The notes under the pieces: generated by a model
The model's input: only the letters and a program-made list of their open reading frames with translations
Told to the model about the DNA's origin: nothing
Databases searched by the model: none
In this document: positions 15,752 to 25,845 of the stretch, in pieces
Layout: each line of letters starts with the position of its first letter
How positions within the stretch are numbered: the first letter of the stretch is position 1
DNA from: Rhodospirillaceae bacterium
Lineage (GTDB): Bacteria > Pseudomonadota > Alphaproteobacteria > UBA8366 > Aestuariispiraceae
Direction: 5' to 3'
NCBI GenBank assembly: GCA_002709955.1
Contig: PAQY01000009.1
Location: forward strand, 1-56,287
Length of the DNA: 56,287 bases
Program-made: the position numbers and the translations under genes

Positions 15752-18700
15752 TTACCCAGATAAAGCGCTGCCCTGTCTTAATAATTCCGCCAGAACGGGG
15801 CGGGTATCGTTGCGGCGCGAAGACCATAGGCCGCGATCCTGTGCCTCTGTCAGGCGCGCGGCGATGTCGTGCAGGGCGTCTGGGTTGCTGTGTTGCAGGA
15901 AGTCGCGCACAGCGGGGTCCATCAGATAAGCCTCAAAAACCGCATCGAAATGGTGATCGGACACGGCGCGCGCGGTGGCGGCGAAGGCGAACAGGTAATC
16001 AACAGTCGCGCTCATCTCAAACGCCCCTTTATAGCCATGGCGCATGACCCCTGCGATCCATTTGGGATTGACCACACGGGCCCGCACGACCCGGCCAATT
16101 TCGTCTTCCAGCTTACGAATTCTTGGAGATTCCGGGCGGCTGTGGTCATTGTGATAGACGGGGACGGTCTGTCCCGTCAGGGCGCGCGTGGTGACCGCCA
16201 TGCCGCCTTCAAACTGATAGTAATCGTCCGAATCCAGCAGATCATGTTCGCGATTGTCCTGATTGTGCAGGATCGCCTGAACCTTGCTCAGCCGTCGCTC
16301 CAGCCCGGCGCGGTCGGCTTCACCCTCCCGGCCCGCGCCATAGGCATAACCGCCCCAGGCCAGATAGGCCTCTGCCAGATCAGCGTCCGTGGTCCAGCCT
16401 TTCTCGTCAATCAGGGCCTGCAATCCCGCGCCATAGGCCCCGGGTTTGGAACCAAATATGCGGGCACCGGCCCGTTGTTTTGCCGTATCTATGTCCAGTC
16501 CATCCGCCGCCAAGGCATCCGCTTCCGCACGGACATTCGCCGCCAATGGGTTTAGTTCCGCAGGCTCGTCCAGGGCGGCAACTGCGCGGGCGGCGGAATC
16601 CACCAGATCGATCAGATTGGGGAAGGCATCGCGGAAAAATCCTGAAATACGCAAGGTTACATCAACGCGGGGTCGGTCCAGCATATCGGTGGGCAGGATT
16701 TCAAATCCGGTGACACGGCGCGACGCACTGTCCCATAGGGGTCGCACGCCCATCAGCGCCAATGCCTGGGCGATATCATCGCCCCCGGTTCGCATATTGG
16801 CGGTGCCCCAGCAACTCAGCGCCAGCCGGGTTGGATAATCGCCATGTTCCTGGGCATAGGTTTCCACCAGCAATTGCGCCGATTTCCAGCCCAGCGTCCA
16901 GGCTGCCGGGGTGGGTACGGTGCGGGTATCAACCGAATAAAAGTTTCGACCTGTGGGCAGCACGTCGGGACGCCCCCGCGTGGGCGCACCTGATGGGCCG
17001 GGGTCCAGGAAGCGCCCGTCCAGGGCGGTCAGCACGCCGTTGATTTCGGCCGGGCCACAATTTTCCACCATCCCCCTTAAAGAACCAGTGATCCAGTCCA
17101 GCACGGCGGCACTGTTGGGGCCAGGCGCTGCGGCCTGTCCCAATACCATCAGGCGGCTTAAGGCTTCCAGGCGTTCAACCGTGTCCCCATTGCTGCGCCA
17201 GGGGGCGGGATCCAGGTCTTGCAAGGTGTTTGGTTTCGAATCGGTCCAGACATCGCCCATGACACAATCCAGTGGGTCAAAGCTGCCATCGAATTTGAAA
17301 TCCTTTGCCAGTGCGCGGATCAGGGAGGCATCGCCCCCCTGTGCCGTGCCGCGCGGCACACGGGCCAGGGCAACCAGCAGGTCTGTCATCTGGTCGCCTT
17401 GGGGCGCGCGACCAAAGATATGCAGGCCGTCGCGAATTTGCATTTCCTTCAATTCGCACAGGTAATTGTCCAGCTTGGCCAGCGCCTGTTCCTCATCCTC
17501 ATCGGGCTGAATGCCGCAATCCTGCGACAGGCCAATGCGATGGGTCAGGTCCAGAATATCGCGTTTCAGCACCTTGATGCGCCTGGGGTCAACGCCTGCG
17601 GCCTCAAAATACTCATCGACCAGCAGTTCCAGATCTTTCAGTGGCCCATAGCTTTCCGCCCGGGTCAGCGGTGGTGTCAGATGGTCGATGATGACGGCCT
17701 GCGCACGACGCTTGGCCTGGGTCCCCTCGCCTGGATCATTGACGATGAAGGGATACAGGTGGGGCATCGGCCCCAGGATCGCCTCTGGGAAGCAGCTTTC
17801 CGACAGCGCGATTGCCTTGCCCGGCAGCCATTCCAGATTTCCATGCTTGCCCATATGCAGAGCGGCATGGGCGCGAAACGCTTCCCGAATCCAGGCATAG
17901 AAGGCCAGATAGCCATGGGGTGGCACCAAATCCGGGCTGTGATAGCTGGATTTTGGATCGATATTATAGCCGCGCGCGGGCTGTAGCCCGATGGCGATAT
18001 TGCCCAATCGAAAGACCGGCAGCGCAAAAAACCCGCAATCGGTTTCTCCGGCGTGAAAGAACGGGTCGGCTTCCGGTGGTCCCCAACGGTCGGTGACGGC
18101 CTGTTGCACGGCATCGGGCAGGCTGCTGAAAAAGTAATGATAGTCCGGCAGGGCCAGGCATTCGCGGATATCCCGACCCTTGATTGCCGCATTGGTTGGC
18201 CCGGCTTTCAAATGATTGATCAGGGCGTCGCTGCTATCGAACCCCCCATCAACATGGTATCCCGCCTGGCGCAGCCCATCCAGCAGGGCCAATGTGCCAG
18301 CCGGCGTGTCCAGCCCAACGCCATTGCCCAATCTGGCATCCTTATTGGGATAATTGGCAAAGATAATTGCGACTCGTCGATCTGATGCCGGGGTCCGGCG
18401 CAGGCGTAGCCATTGTCCCGCCAGGTCGGCGACGAACTGACAGCGATCTGGAACAGGATCATAGGTGACGATATCGGCCTGGGTCAGGGGATCGCGTTTG
18501 GCGCTGCCCTTAAAGCTGACGGCGCGGGTCAGCAGTCGGCCATCGACTTCTGGCAGGGCGACATTCATGGCGATATCCCGGGCGGCCAGGCCCCGTGTCC
18601 CATCGCGCCAGGCGGCTTCGTTCCCGCCGGAAAAGACCACCTGCAGGACCGGGCAATCCTGTCCGTCGAAGGGGGTTTGGCTGCGGGCCGCCCCTGGAAC

Positions 18701-19516
18701 AGACAGGGCGAACCCAGTCCCGTTCAGAACGATTTCAACAGTCCCCCGGGCCATCAAATCGGACACTGTATCGGCTGCAACCGGGTCTTTCAGGCTGGCG
18801 GCATAGATCGGCAGCGGGTTTATCCCGGCGGCTTGCAGGGCGGTGATCAGGGCGTCAATGACGCGCAGATTGGCGGCCTGATACAGCGCACGATAAAACA
18901 CAATGGCGGCTGTGGGCTGGGCTGTGTCATGGGGAAGGTCTGTGATATCCGGCAGGGTTTTGCCTGGCCAATACAGGCCCGCGCGCAACAGGGGGGCGGG
19001 TTCCTGCCATTCTGCCGCATGATCCATCAGGGTCGCGGCATAGGCCAGCGCATGGTCCGCATTGTCGATGCCCCCATGCACACAATACTGCCAAAGTCGA
19101 TGCAATGTTTCCGCAGGCAGGGTAGACAGGCCATGCAATTCTGTATCCGGCTGATCATCACCAGGAAGCCAGGCCAGCGCGATGCCCTTATCCCGGCACA
19201 GGGCGGTAACTTCATCCACGCCATAGGACCAATAGCCCCGCCCGCCCAGCAATCGCCCGATCACCAGTTTGGCGCTGCCGATCACCTGTTCCAGATACAG
19301 ATCGACGGAATAGTTATGCCCCAGATGCAGCAGATTGGCACAGCGCAGGCTGGGCGCAGAGGGGTCTTTCTCCTGGCGGCGGGCCTGGGCAGCAGCGAAA
19401 CAGGCGATTTCTGTGTCGGCGGCGCTGAGAATGACAATATCGGCCGGGTCCTGATTCAGATCGACAGCTTCGGACCCATCGTCAATTCCCCCCGGTGTCG
19501 CGGCCAGTAAATGCAT
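15752..19516 (-). CDS. cobN: Cobaltochelatase subunit CobN
   Basis: The 1254-residue large subunit of the ATP-dependent chelatase that inserts cobalt into hydrogenobyrinic a,c-diamide in the aerobic cobalamin pathway, together with CobS and CobT. Length and motifs fit: ANLLHLGHNYSVDLYLEQVI near 85, HMGKHGNLEWLPGKA near 560, and the C-terminal YKGAFEMSATVDYLFAFAAT. No other cob gene is in the window and no cobalamin-riboswitch core (GCCACTG-type box) is seen in the 223 bases upstream. The 234-base gap downstream of it (15518-15751) shows no recognised feature. Long frames on the opposite strand are shadows. Confidence 0.95.
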   Translation of the reverse strand: MHLLAATPGGIDDGSEAVDLNQDPADIVILSAADTEIACFAAAQARRQEKDPSAPSLRCANLLHLGHNYSVDLYLEQVIGSAKLVIGRLLGGRGYWSYGVDEVTALCRDKGIALAWLPGDDQPDTELHGLSTLPAETLHRLWQYCVHGGIDNADHALAYAATLMDHAAEWQEPAPLLRAGLYWPGKTLPDITDLPHDTAQPTAAIVFYRALYQAANLRVIDALITALQAAGINPLPIYAASLKDPVAADTVSDLMARGTVEIVLNGTGFALSVPGAARSQTPFDGQDCPVLQVVFSGGNEAAWRDGTRGLAARDIAMNVALPEVDGRLLTRAVSFKGSAKRDPLTQADIVTYDPVPDRCQFVADLAGQWLRLRRTPASDRRVAIIFANYPNKDARLGNGVGLDTPAGTLALLDGLRQAGYHVDGGFDSSDALINHLKAGPTNAAIKGRDIRECLALPDYHYFFSSLPDAVQQAVTDRWGPPEADPFFHAGETDCGFFALPVFRLGNIAIGLQPARGYNIDPKSSYHSPDLVPPHGYLAFYAWIREAFRAHAALHMGKHGNLEWLPGKAIALSESCFPEAILGPMPHLYPFIVNDPGEGTQAKRRAQAVIIDHLTPPLTRAESYGPLKDLELLVDEYFEAAGVDPRRIKVLKRDILDLTHRIGLSQDCGIQPDEDEEQALAKLDNYLCELKEMQIRDGLHIFGRAPQGDQMTDLLVALARVPRGTAQGGDASLIRALAKDFKFDGSFDPLDCVMGDVWTDSKPNTLQDLDPAPWRSNGDTVERLEALSRLMVLGQAAAPGPNSAAVLDWITGSLRGMVENCGPAEINGVLTALDGRFLDPGPSGAPTRGRPDVLPTGRNFYSVDTRTVPTPAAWTLGWKSAQLLVETYAQEHGDYPTRLALSCWGTANMRTGGDDIAQALALMGVRPLWDSASRRVTGFEILPTDMLDRPRVDVTLRISGFFRDAFPNLIDLVDSAARAVAALDEPAELNPLAANVRAEADALAADGLDIDTAKQRAGARIFGSKPGAYGAGLQALIDEKGWTTDADLAEAYLAWGGYAYGAGREGEADRAGLERRLSKVQAILHNQDNREHDLLDSDDYYQFEGGMAVTTRALTGQTVPVYHNDHSRPESPRIRKLEDEIGRVVRARVVNPKWIAGVMRHGYKGAFEMSATVDYLFAFAATARAVSDHHFDAVFEAYLMDPAVRDFLQHSNPDALHDIAARLTEAQDRGLWSSRRNDTRPVLAELLRQGSALSG

Positions 19517-19739
19517 ACAGTGTGTACCTTAAGTCGCCGTTCATCGTTAATGATCTGTGCCACCCTTGTGGACCAAGCTTCCGGCGTGGCGTCAAGCATG
19601 ATGACGACAAATGTGCCAGTTTCTGCCCCATCCGTTTTGGGTTAGCACAGGTATCGACAGGGATAATTGCTTGAAACCGACGTGAACATCCAAATATGCA
19701 AACCTGCGATACTGCAATGGATAAACAGAAGGACCAAAG

Positions 19740-20582
19740 ATGCGCGTGTTTGGGATGTCAAAATCCAGTTATTTTACTGGCCTTGTCTTTGCTGCGATCA
19801 TTGGTTTGTCTGGATATGCGATGGCTGCGTCTGATTCTGCAATGCCAACGCACTCCACAGCCTGGAAAGCGGACGGGAAAGAATACATCTTGGCGATGGA
19901 CCAGACGACCGGCCAGGCCGTTGACGATGTCGTTGACCCCGATCGCGCCGCCCAGGATCCGGTTGTTTATCTTTTGGCATTGGACACGATCCGGGCCTAT
20001 TTTTGGGCGGGCCTGACTGCGTATCAGAATAACGAACTGGACACGGCGGGGGAGATGTTTAAAGCCCCCATGGAAGATATTTATGTCAATCTGGAACCCT
20101 ATTTGGACGAACAGGGTGCACCTGCATTCAAGGATGCTTTAAGCGAGGCGTCCGATGTGGTCTTTATGGAGAAGTCACAAAGCGACATGCAGGCAGCGAT
20201 TGATTCGATCTTTAGCGCGTTGACCAATGCGGAATCGATCACCCCAAAAAGTGAGGACAGTTCAGAAGACAGCCAGGCTGATGTTCTGGCAGATCTGCTT
20301 GTTCGGGCGGCAACCCAATATAACGCGGCCTTTGGGTCGGATGGCACCGATCGTACCTGGTTGAATGGATATGGCTTTTACAAAGCAGCCCAATATCGGG
20401 CGTCGGTCGCGTTGCCCCTTCTGTCGCAGCAAAATGCGGAAGTGCATTCCGCCTTCCTGAAGGCGATGGAGCTTTTGGACCAGGCTTATAAGAGCACTGC
20501 ACGACCCGTGATAGCCCCAATTCGCGAGTCATCGGTCGTCGATTCCGCACAGAAAGCGGCAGACCTGTTAAGGGGTCAATAA
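19740..20582 (+). CDS. Secreted protein of unknown function, 280 residues
   Basis: Starts with a Sec signal peptide: basic start, hydrophobic core YFTGLVFAAIIGLSGYAMA and a cleavage site after AMA-A near residue 29. The mature part is acidic and helical, with no cysteine. AAGGA precedes the ATG. It is divergent from cobN and convergent with fabI, with 7 bases between stops. No family is recognised; alternating polar and Ala/Leu helices could form a TPR-like helical bundle, which is a guess. Confidence 0.7.
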   Translation: MRVFGMSKSSYFTGLVFAAIIGLSGYAMAASDSAMPTHSTAWKADGKEYILAMDQTTGQAVDDVVDPDRAAQDPVVYLLALDTIRAYFWAGLTAYQNNELDTAGEMFKAPMEDIYVNLEPYLDEQGAPAFKDALSEASDVVFMEKSQSDMQAAIDSIFSALTNAESITPKSEDSSEDSQADVLADLLVRAATQYNAAFGSDGTDRTWLNGYGFYKAAQYRASVALPLLSQQNAEVHSAFLKAMELLDQAYKSTARPVIAPIRESSVVDSAQKAADLLRGQ

Positions 20583-20589
20583 GCGGTTA

Positions 20590-21405
20590 CTATTCCAGGT
20601 CTGTTTCTGCCGGAATTGCCATGCCGACCAGATGGTATCCGCTGTCGACATAATGCACTTCACCGGTCACGCCGCCAGACAGATCGGAAATCAGATAAAG
20701 CCCGGAATTTCCGACTTCTTCCAATTCAATGTTCCGCCGCAGGGGGGAGGATTTCCCCTGCCAGTTATAGGTAAACCGGGCCCCTGCAATCGCAGACCCC
20801 GCCAGGGTGCGCATCGGACCGGCGGATAAGGCGTTCACCCGCACACCATTGCGCCCCAGATCGACGGCAAGATATTTCACCGATGCTTCCAAGGCGGCTT
20901 TTGCAACGCCCATTACGTTATAGGAGGGCATGACACGTTGCGCGCCCTCATAGGTTAGGGTCAACAGGCTGCCCCCAGGGCGCAGCATTGGTTCGGCGTA
21001 TTTCGCGACCGACGTGAAGGAAAAGCAGGAAATATCCAGCGTATGGCGGAAATTGTTGCGAGTCGTGTCAACATATCGCCCCTTAAGCTCTTCCTTATCG
21101 GAATAGGCGATGGCGTGGACGACGAAATCAAAGCTGTCCCAGACCTTGCCCAGGGCCTCAAATGTTTCCTTGATGCTTTCATCGGTGGCAACATTACAGG
21201 GCAGGCAGGCCGCCGCATTCACACTTTCCGCAATAGGGCGGACACGCTTTTCAAACGCTTCCCCCTGAAAAGTGAAGGCCAGTTCAGCACCGTGATCGTG
21301 GGCGGCCTTGGCAATCCCCCAGGCAATAGAATGCTGGTTGGCAACCCCCATGATCAGGCCGCGTTTTCCGGCCATAAGTTTCTTTGCGCTCATCGACCGA
21401 TTCAA
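20590..21405 (-). CDS. fabI: Enoyl-[acyl-carrier-protein] reductase (NADH)
   Basis: A 271-residue FabI that reduces trans-2-enoyl-ACP in the last step of each fatty-acid elongation cycle. The modified nucleotide motif [17 protein letters not shown] (about 17-33), [13 protein letters not shown], and the catalytic Tyr-x6-Lys in [14 protein letters not shown] (about 160-173) identify FabI. The ATG overlaps the fabB stop by 4 bases, so fabA-fabB-fabI is one operon that makes and elongates unsaturated fatty acids. Confidence 0.96.
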   Translation of the reverse strand: MNRSMSAKKLMAGKRGLIMGVANQHSIAWGIAKAAHDHGAELAFTFQGEAFEKRVRPIAESVNAAACLPCNVATDESIKETFEALGKVWDSFDFVVHAIAYSDKEELKGRYVDTTRNNFRHTLDISCFSFTSVAKYAEPMLRPGGSLLTLTYEGAQRVMPSYNVMGVAKAALEASVKYLAVDLGRNGVRVNALSAGPMRTLAGSAIAGARFTYNWQGKSSPLRRNIELEEVGNSGLYLISDLSGGVTGEVHYVDSGYHLVGMAIPAETDLE

Positions 21406-22625
21406 TCCGTTACTTTTCGGAGGGCGAGCGTGGCATTGGTGCCGCCGAAACCAAAGCTATTTGAAATCACCAGATTAAGATCAATATCGTCGATCCGCTC
21501 TCTGGCGATGGGCAGGCCTTCCGCCTCCTCATCCAATTCGTCGATATTGATCGACGGCGCGACGAAGCGATGATTCATCATCAGCAGCGAATAGATCGCC
21601 TCCTGCACGCCGGTCGCGCCCAGAGAATGACCCGTCATGGACTTGGTTGACGAAATAATCGGCACCTTGTCGCCAAACACTTCCTTGATCGCCTGCAATT
21701 CGCGGGTATCGCCAATCGGGGTGGAGGTCCCGTGGGTGTTGATATAGCCGACCGGCTCATTCAATCCCTGCAGCGCTAATTTCATGCAGCGCACCGCACC
21801 TTCGCCAGAGGGCTGAACCATGTCATAGCCATCGGAATTGGCGCCGTACCCGACCACTTCACCATAGATTTTTGCGCCCCGCGCCCGGGCATGTTCCAAT
21901 TCTTCCAGAACAACCACGCCGCCACCGCCGGAAATCACGAAGCCGTCGCGGTTTTTGTCATAGGCGCGGCTGGCCTTGGTCGGATTGTCATTATAGCCAC
22001 TGCTGAGTGCCGGCATGGCGTCGAAGACCACCGTCATGGTCCAGTCCAGTTCTTCGCCGCCACCGGCAAAGACGATGTCTTGCTTGCCCCATTGGATCAG
22101 TTCCGCGCCGTTGCCGATGCAATGGGCGCTGGTCGAACAGGCGGAGCTGATGGAGTAGTTATATCCCCGGATCTTAAACGGCGTCGCCAGAGTTGCGGAA
22201 TTGGTGGACGACATGATGCGCGGCACCATGAAGGGACCGACCCGCTTTGCAGATTTCTCGCGCGCGGTATCCCAGGCCCAAAGCATGTTCTTGGTCGAAG
22301 GACCGCCCGACCCCATGATCAGGCCCGTGCGCTCATTGGAAACTTCGTCCTCTGTCAGGCCCGAATCGTCGATTGCCTGTTGCATGGCGATATAGTTGAA
22401 GGCCGCACCATCCCCCATGAATCGCAGCAGCTTCTTATCAATATGATCGCTGACATCAATATTGGGCTTACCATGAACATGGCTGCGGAATCCGCGTTCT
22501 TCATAGTCGTCGCTGTGGCTGATGCCACTGCGGCCGTTGCGCAAGGACTCCAGCACCTCGTCTTGCGTATTGCCGATACACGACACGATGCCAATTCCGG
22601 TGATTACTACCCGCCGCGTGTTCAT
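21402..22625 (-). CDS. fabB: 3-oxoacyl-[acyl-carrier-protein] synthase I
   Basis: A 407-residue KAS I condensing enzyme that elongates malonyl-ACP and is essential for unsaturated fatty acids with FabA. Cys163 ([10 protein letters not shown]) is the nucleophile; the two histidines are in [11 protein letters not shown] (about 297) and [12 protein letters not shown] (about 333). The frame runs 11 codons further up, but the ATG at 22625 gives the expected [15 protein letters not shown] start with GGAG upstream. A gap of 105 bases separates it from fabA. Confidence 0.96.
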   Translation of the reverse strand: MNTRRVVITGIGIVSCIGNTQDEVLESLRNGRSGISHSDDYEERGFRSHVHGKPNIDVSDHIDKKLLRFMGDGAAFNYIAMQQAIDDSGLTEDEVSNERTGLIMGSGGPSTKNMLWAWDTAREKSAKRVGPFMVPRIMSSTNSATLATPFKIRGYNYSISSACSTSAHCIGNGAELIQWGKQDIVFAGGGEELDWTMTVVFDAMPALSSGYNDNPTKASRAYDKNRDGFVISGGGGVVVLEELEHARARGAKIYGEVVGYGANSDGYDMVQPSGEGAVRCMKLALQGLNEPVGYINTHGTSTPIGDTRELQAIKEVFGDKVPIISSTKSMTGHSLGATGVQEAIYSLLMMNHRFVAPSINIDELDEEAEGLPIARERIDDIDLNLVISNSFGFGGTNATLALRKVTD

Positions 22626-22730
22626 TTGCGTCGCAGCTCCATTCGTTAAGTGAAACAATCAGGACTTTTATTGACCTGCTCGAGTCGCATATAGGGGCGA
22701 CCCTGTCAGAAATTAAGACCAGCGAAACGT

Positions 22731-23267
22731 TTAAGACCCATCGGTTTTGAACAGACCAACCTTCATATCGCGCACTTCTGCGGCGGGGTTTCCATCAACC
22801 TTCATAAGGCCGTCGGCAATGCCCATCACCAATTTGCGCATGATAACGCGCTTCAGAGTGATCTCGTAAGTGACTTTCTTTGCGGTGGGCAGCACCTGTT
22901 CGAACAACTTCACTTCGCCCACGCCCAAGGCGCGCCCTCTACCCGGTGCGCCCATCCAGCCCAGGAAGAAGCCAACAAGCTGCCACATCGCATCCAGGCC
23001 CAGGCAACCGGGCATAACGGGGTCACCCTGAAAATGGCAATCGAAGAACCAGCGATCCGGCGTAATGTCAAATTCCGCCAGGATATGGCCTTTGCCCTGC
23101 TCGCCACCGTCTTCTGTGATGGTGACAATGCGGTCCATCATTAACATCGGGGGCAATGGCAATTGCGCATTTCCCGGCCCAAAGAGGTTGCCCTTTGCGC
23201 ATTCGATCAATTCCTCATACGAGAAGCTGTTCTGGCGCACCGTTGCGACTGCTTCGTTACCCGTCAA
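22731..23267 (-). CDS. fabA: 3-hydroxydecanoyl-[ACP] dehydratase/isomerase
   Basis: FabA dehydrates 3-hydroxydecanoyl-ACP and isomerises the product, starting unsaturated fatty-acid synthesis. The active-site His is in [11 protein letters not shown] and the Asp in [13 protein letters not shown] (about residues 78 and 92). No ATG gives the expected N-terminus: the frame opens with TTG at 23267, preceded by GAGG, and a GTG lies at 23240. A five-codon frame (ATG at 23281) stops by overlapping the TTG and may couple translation. The start is therefore uncertain, the function is not. Confidence 0.95.
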   Translation of the reverse strand: MTGNEAVATVRQNSFSYEELIECAKGNLFGPGNAQLPLPPMLMMDRIVTITEDGGEQGKGHILAEFDITPDRWFFDCHFQGDPVMPGCLGLDAMWQLVGFFLGWMGAPGRGRALGVGEVKLFEQVLPTAKKVTYEITLKRVIMRKLVMGIADGLMKVDGNPAAEVRDMKVGLFKTDGS

Positions 23268-23544
23268 GAGCTCATCCTCATGAAAACCACATCAGATATC
23301 TGGGTGCAGACCCCCAACCATTGGAGTGTTTGCCCCTCTTGATTTCCTTCATACCTAAGTTGCCGCCGTAATACAATGGATAGCGGGTCCGGCTCAAGCA
23401 CTGTCGAAACCTGCGGTTTGTATTGATCAAAGGGTCCGTTTCAGTGATTCGCATCATGGCAGTAAAAGGACCAGACAGTCCGAACACTCAGCACCCCAGA
23501 AAGCCCTGTTTTTCAAAGGAAAGCGCCTGGCGCTGATATTTAAC

Positions 23545-23589
23545 TTGACGTTCATGCGATGAACAGGGTACGTGTTCAAGCCATGAACA
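23545..23589 (+). promoter_or_regulatory. Two operator-like palindromes before the winged-helix regulator gene
   Basis: GTTCAT-GCG-ATGAAC (23550-23564) and TGTTCA-AGCCA-TGAACA (23573-23589) share GTTCA/TGAAC arms and are centred 24 bases apart, close to two helical turns apart and 22 bases before the ATG at 23611. A TTGACG box at 23545-23550 may be the -35 element. The layout suggests autoregulation by the encoded regulator. The rest of the 343-base gap (23268-23544) must also hold the fabA promoter; I see no clear box. Confidence 0.6.
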
Positions 23590-23610
23590 TGGTTTGATGC
23601 GGGCCCTGAA

Positions 23611-24270
23611 ATGAGCGACAAGAAGCCAATAGATATAGACACGGTGGACGCCGATATGGCGATCACATTGGGTCTGTTGACGGCGGTGGAGCGTGAAGGC
23701 CAGGTGACGCAACGCTCGCTGGCGGGTGAATTGGGCATCGCGCTGGGTCTTGCCAATTCCTATCTGAAACGGGCCGCCCATAAGGGGTGGATCAAGGTTC
23801 AGCAGGTTCCCCCCAATCGCTATGCCTATTATGTGACGCCGCAGGGCTTTCATGAAAAAGCCCGCCTGACAGCGGAATATCTCAGCAGTTCCCTGACATT
23901 CTTCCGCCGTGCGAAAACACAGATCAGCGAAGCGCTGGAAGAATTTGTTGCCCAGGACCGGCGCGCTGTCGTGCTGATCGGCGTCAGTGAATTGGCAGAG
24001 ATTGCCGCCTTATGTCAGTTACAGATTGATGTGACCCTTATCGGCATTGTCGATCCAGACAGCAGCAAGGACAGCTTTGCAGGCCTGCCCGTTGTCCGCC
24101 GGATAGAAGACTTACCCGCCGGTGAAGCCTATTTGATCACGGATGTTAAAAAGTCCCAGGCGACCTATGATGCGATGATCGCCCGGTATGGCATGGCGCG
24201 CGTCAAAGCCCCCCGATTGCTGCATGTTCGGACGGATAAGCCAGCGGCACGACCGGAGTTGCCGCAATGA
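23611..24270 (+). CDS. Winged helix-turn-helix regulator of a polysaccharide cluster
   Basis: A 219-residue protein. Residues 15-80 form a MarR-like winged helix (VTQRSLAGELGIALGLANSY, then the wing GWIKVQQVPPNRYAYYVT). Residues 110-200 look like a Rossmann-type sensor, with RRAVVLIGVSELAEIAALC and IGIVDPDSS. Proteins of this build often stand at the head of alphaproteobacterial polysaccharide clusters. It overlaps the NusG-like gene by 4 bases. Two palindromes just upstream may be its own operators. The ligand is unknown. Confidence 0.8.
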   Translation: MSDKKPIDIDTVDADMAITLGLLTAVEREGQVTQRSLAGELGIALGLANSYLKRAAHKGWIKVQQVPPNRYAYYVTPQGFHEKARLTAEYLSSSLTFFRRAKTQISEALEEFVAQDRRAVVLIGVSELAEIAALCQLQIDVTLIGIVDPDSSKDSFAGLPVVRRIEDLPAGEAYLITDVKKSQATYDAMIARYGMARVKAPRLLHVRTDKPAARPELPQ

Positions 24271-24770
24271 AGCAATGGTTCGTCATCTATTCCAAGCCGT
24301 CGCAGGAACGCATCGCTGAAGGAAATCTCCAAGCGCAGGGGTTTGAAACCTATCTGCCCCGACTGGCACAGCGCAAAACCCATGCGCGGCGCAGTTCGGT
24401 TGTCACGGTCCCGATGTTCCCGCGCTATTTCTTTGTCCGCGCGGATCTGGATGCCAGCCGATGGCGCTCGATCTATGGCACATTCGGGGTTGCCAATGTG
24501 GTCTCGTTTGGTGAGCGCCCGGCGGCTGTCCCCGATGCGGTGATTGATGAATTGCGGATGCGGGAGGATGCCGATGGCATTGTTCGCCTGCCAAAAGAGG
24601 CTGAATTCAATGCTGGTGATAAGGTCCAGATCACCGATGGCCCCCTGTCAGATGTGGCGGCAATGGTGACGGCAAAATCAGACCGGGACCGCGTTTTTGT
24701 GCTGATGTCGATTTTGGGGCAACAGGTCAAGGTTCGGGTTGGCAATGACCGCCTGCGCCGCGCATCCTGA
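24267..24770 (+). CDS. NusG/RfaH-like transcription antitermination factor
   Basis: A 167-residue NusG paralogue. The NGN domain covers about residues 1-100 (QWFVIYSKPSQERIAEGNL, VPMFPRYFFVRAD), and a KOW-containing C-terminal domain begins near FNAGDKVQITDGPLSD. Such factors bind RNA polymerase and let it read through long surface-polysaccharide operons. Here it is the second gene of a short cluster. The housekeeping nusG sits with ribosomal genes in these bacteria, so this is the specialised copy. Confidence 0.88.
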   Translation: MKQWFVIYSKPSQERIAEGNLQAQGFETYLPRLAQRKTHARRSSVVTVPMFPRYFFVRADLDASRWRSIYGTFGVANVVSFGERPAAVPDAVIDELRMREDADGIVRLPKEAEFNAGDKVQITDGPLSDVAAMVTAKSDRDRVFVLMSILGQQVKVRVGNDRLRRAS

Positions 24771-24828
24771 GGGACAGGACTTCGAAATTCCCTTGCCTCA
24801 CAGCGGGTCCGCGCCGTAAATCGACCCC

Positions 24829-25845
24829 ATGATTTTCTATATCGTCTTTTCCGGGATACTTTTTGCCCTCAGCATTCTGCTGACCGGCGTCGTGCTGCGC
24901 TGGTTGCGCCACCGCGCGATTCTGGATGCGCCCAATGCGCGGTCCAATCACGATACGCCGACCCCACGGGGTGGGGGCATTGCCGTTGCAGCGACAATCG
25001 CGATTGCCTGGATTGCCTTGCAGTGGCTGCGCCCTGATCTTGCGGTTGGCCTTGATCCCGCGATGATGCTGGGCGCGTTGGGCCTGTGTCTATTGTCCTG
25101 GCTGGATGATTTACGACCTCTGGGGGCGGGATTGCGCCTGCCCGCGCATCTGGTTGCCTGCGCCATCGGGGTCTGGGCATTGCCGGATAATGGTCTGGTC
25201 TTTCAGGGCCTATTGCCAGCCTGGGTTGATGCAATCCTGGTTGTCCTGATCTGGGCGGGGTTTTTGAATTTCTATAATTTCATGGATGGGATTGATGGCA
25301 TAACCGGTGTTGAGACCATCGGCGTCGCAGGCGGCATGGTGTTAATTGCCAGTGTTGTGTCGATGGATCCTGCTTCTGAAAGTTTGCCGATGGCAGCACC
25401 TTTGGCAATCGCAGTGGTCGCAGCCGGTTTTCTGGTGTGGAACTGGCCGCCTGCAAAACTGTTCATGGGGGATGTTGGCAGTGTTCCTTTGGGCTATTGC
25501 CTGGGCTGGTTCCTGTTGTTCCTGGCCGTGAAGGGTTATTGGGCCGCGGCGGTGATCCTGCCTGCCTATTACCTGGCAGATGCTGGACTGACCCTGGTAA
25601 TCCGGGCCACGCGGGGTGAAAAAGTCTGGTTGGCCCATAAAGAACATTTCTATCAACAGGCGGTGGCATCCCGCATGAATTCTGGCCTGTCGCGCCGTCA
25701 TGCGCATTGCCGTATTTCCGCCGTCATTGCATGCCTGAATGCCGTCCTGGTTGCCTGTGCCTTCCTCTCGCTCAGTCATGCGATAGAGGCATTGGTCGTA
25801 AGCGTCGCTGCGGTGGGAGGAGTATTATGCTGGATGAAACGCTGA
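24829..25845 (+). CDS. WecA-like undecaprenyl-phosphate glycosyl-1-phosphate transferase
   Basis: A 338-residue, about ten-span membrane enzyme of the GT4/MraY-WecA family that loads the first sugar phosphate onto undecaprenyl phosphate at the inner membrane. Conserved features: PNARSNHDTPTPRGGG (about 35-50), the Asp-rich SWLDDLRPLG, NFMDGIDGITG (about 148-158), KLFMGDVGSVPLG and the HKEHFYQQA loop. It starts the lipid-linked precursor for the polysaccharide the neighbours would help make. The next gene overlaps its end by 19 bases. Confidence 0.92.
   Translation: MIFYIVFSGILFALSILLTGVVLRWLRHRAILDAPNARSNHDTPTPRGGGIAVAATIAIAWIALQWLRPDLAVGLDPAMMLGALGLCLLSWLDDLRPLGAGLRLPAHLVACAIGVWALPDNGLVFQGLLPAWVDAILVVLIWAGFLNFYNFMDGIDGITGVETIGVAGGMVLIASVVSMDPASESLPMAAPLAIAVVAAGFLVWNWPPAKLFMGDVGSVPLGYCLGWFLLFLAVKGYWAAAVILPAYYLADAGLTLVIRATRGEKVWLAHKEHFYQQAVASRMNSGLSRRHAHCRISAVIACLNAVLVACAFLSLSHAIEALVVSVAAVGGVLCWMKR

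Noticed and set aside
18413-19510. Long frame (365 codons) opposite cobN, and others at 17219-17986 and 15869-16555
   Set aside because: Antisense shadows of cobN: no ribosome sites and no recognisable protein; caused by high-G+C codon bias.
19517-19739. Possible cobalamin riboswitch upstream of cobN
   Set aside because: The conserved B12-box (GCCACTG-type) was not found on the relevant strand.
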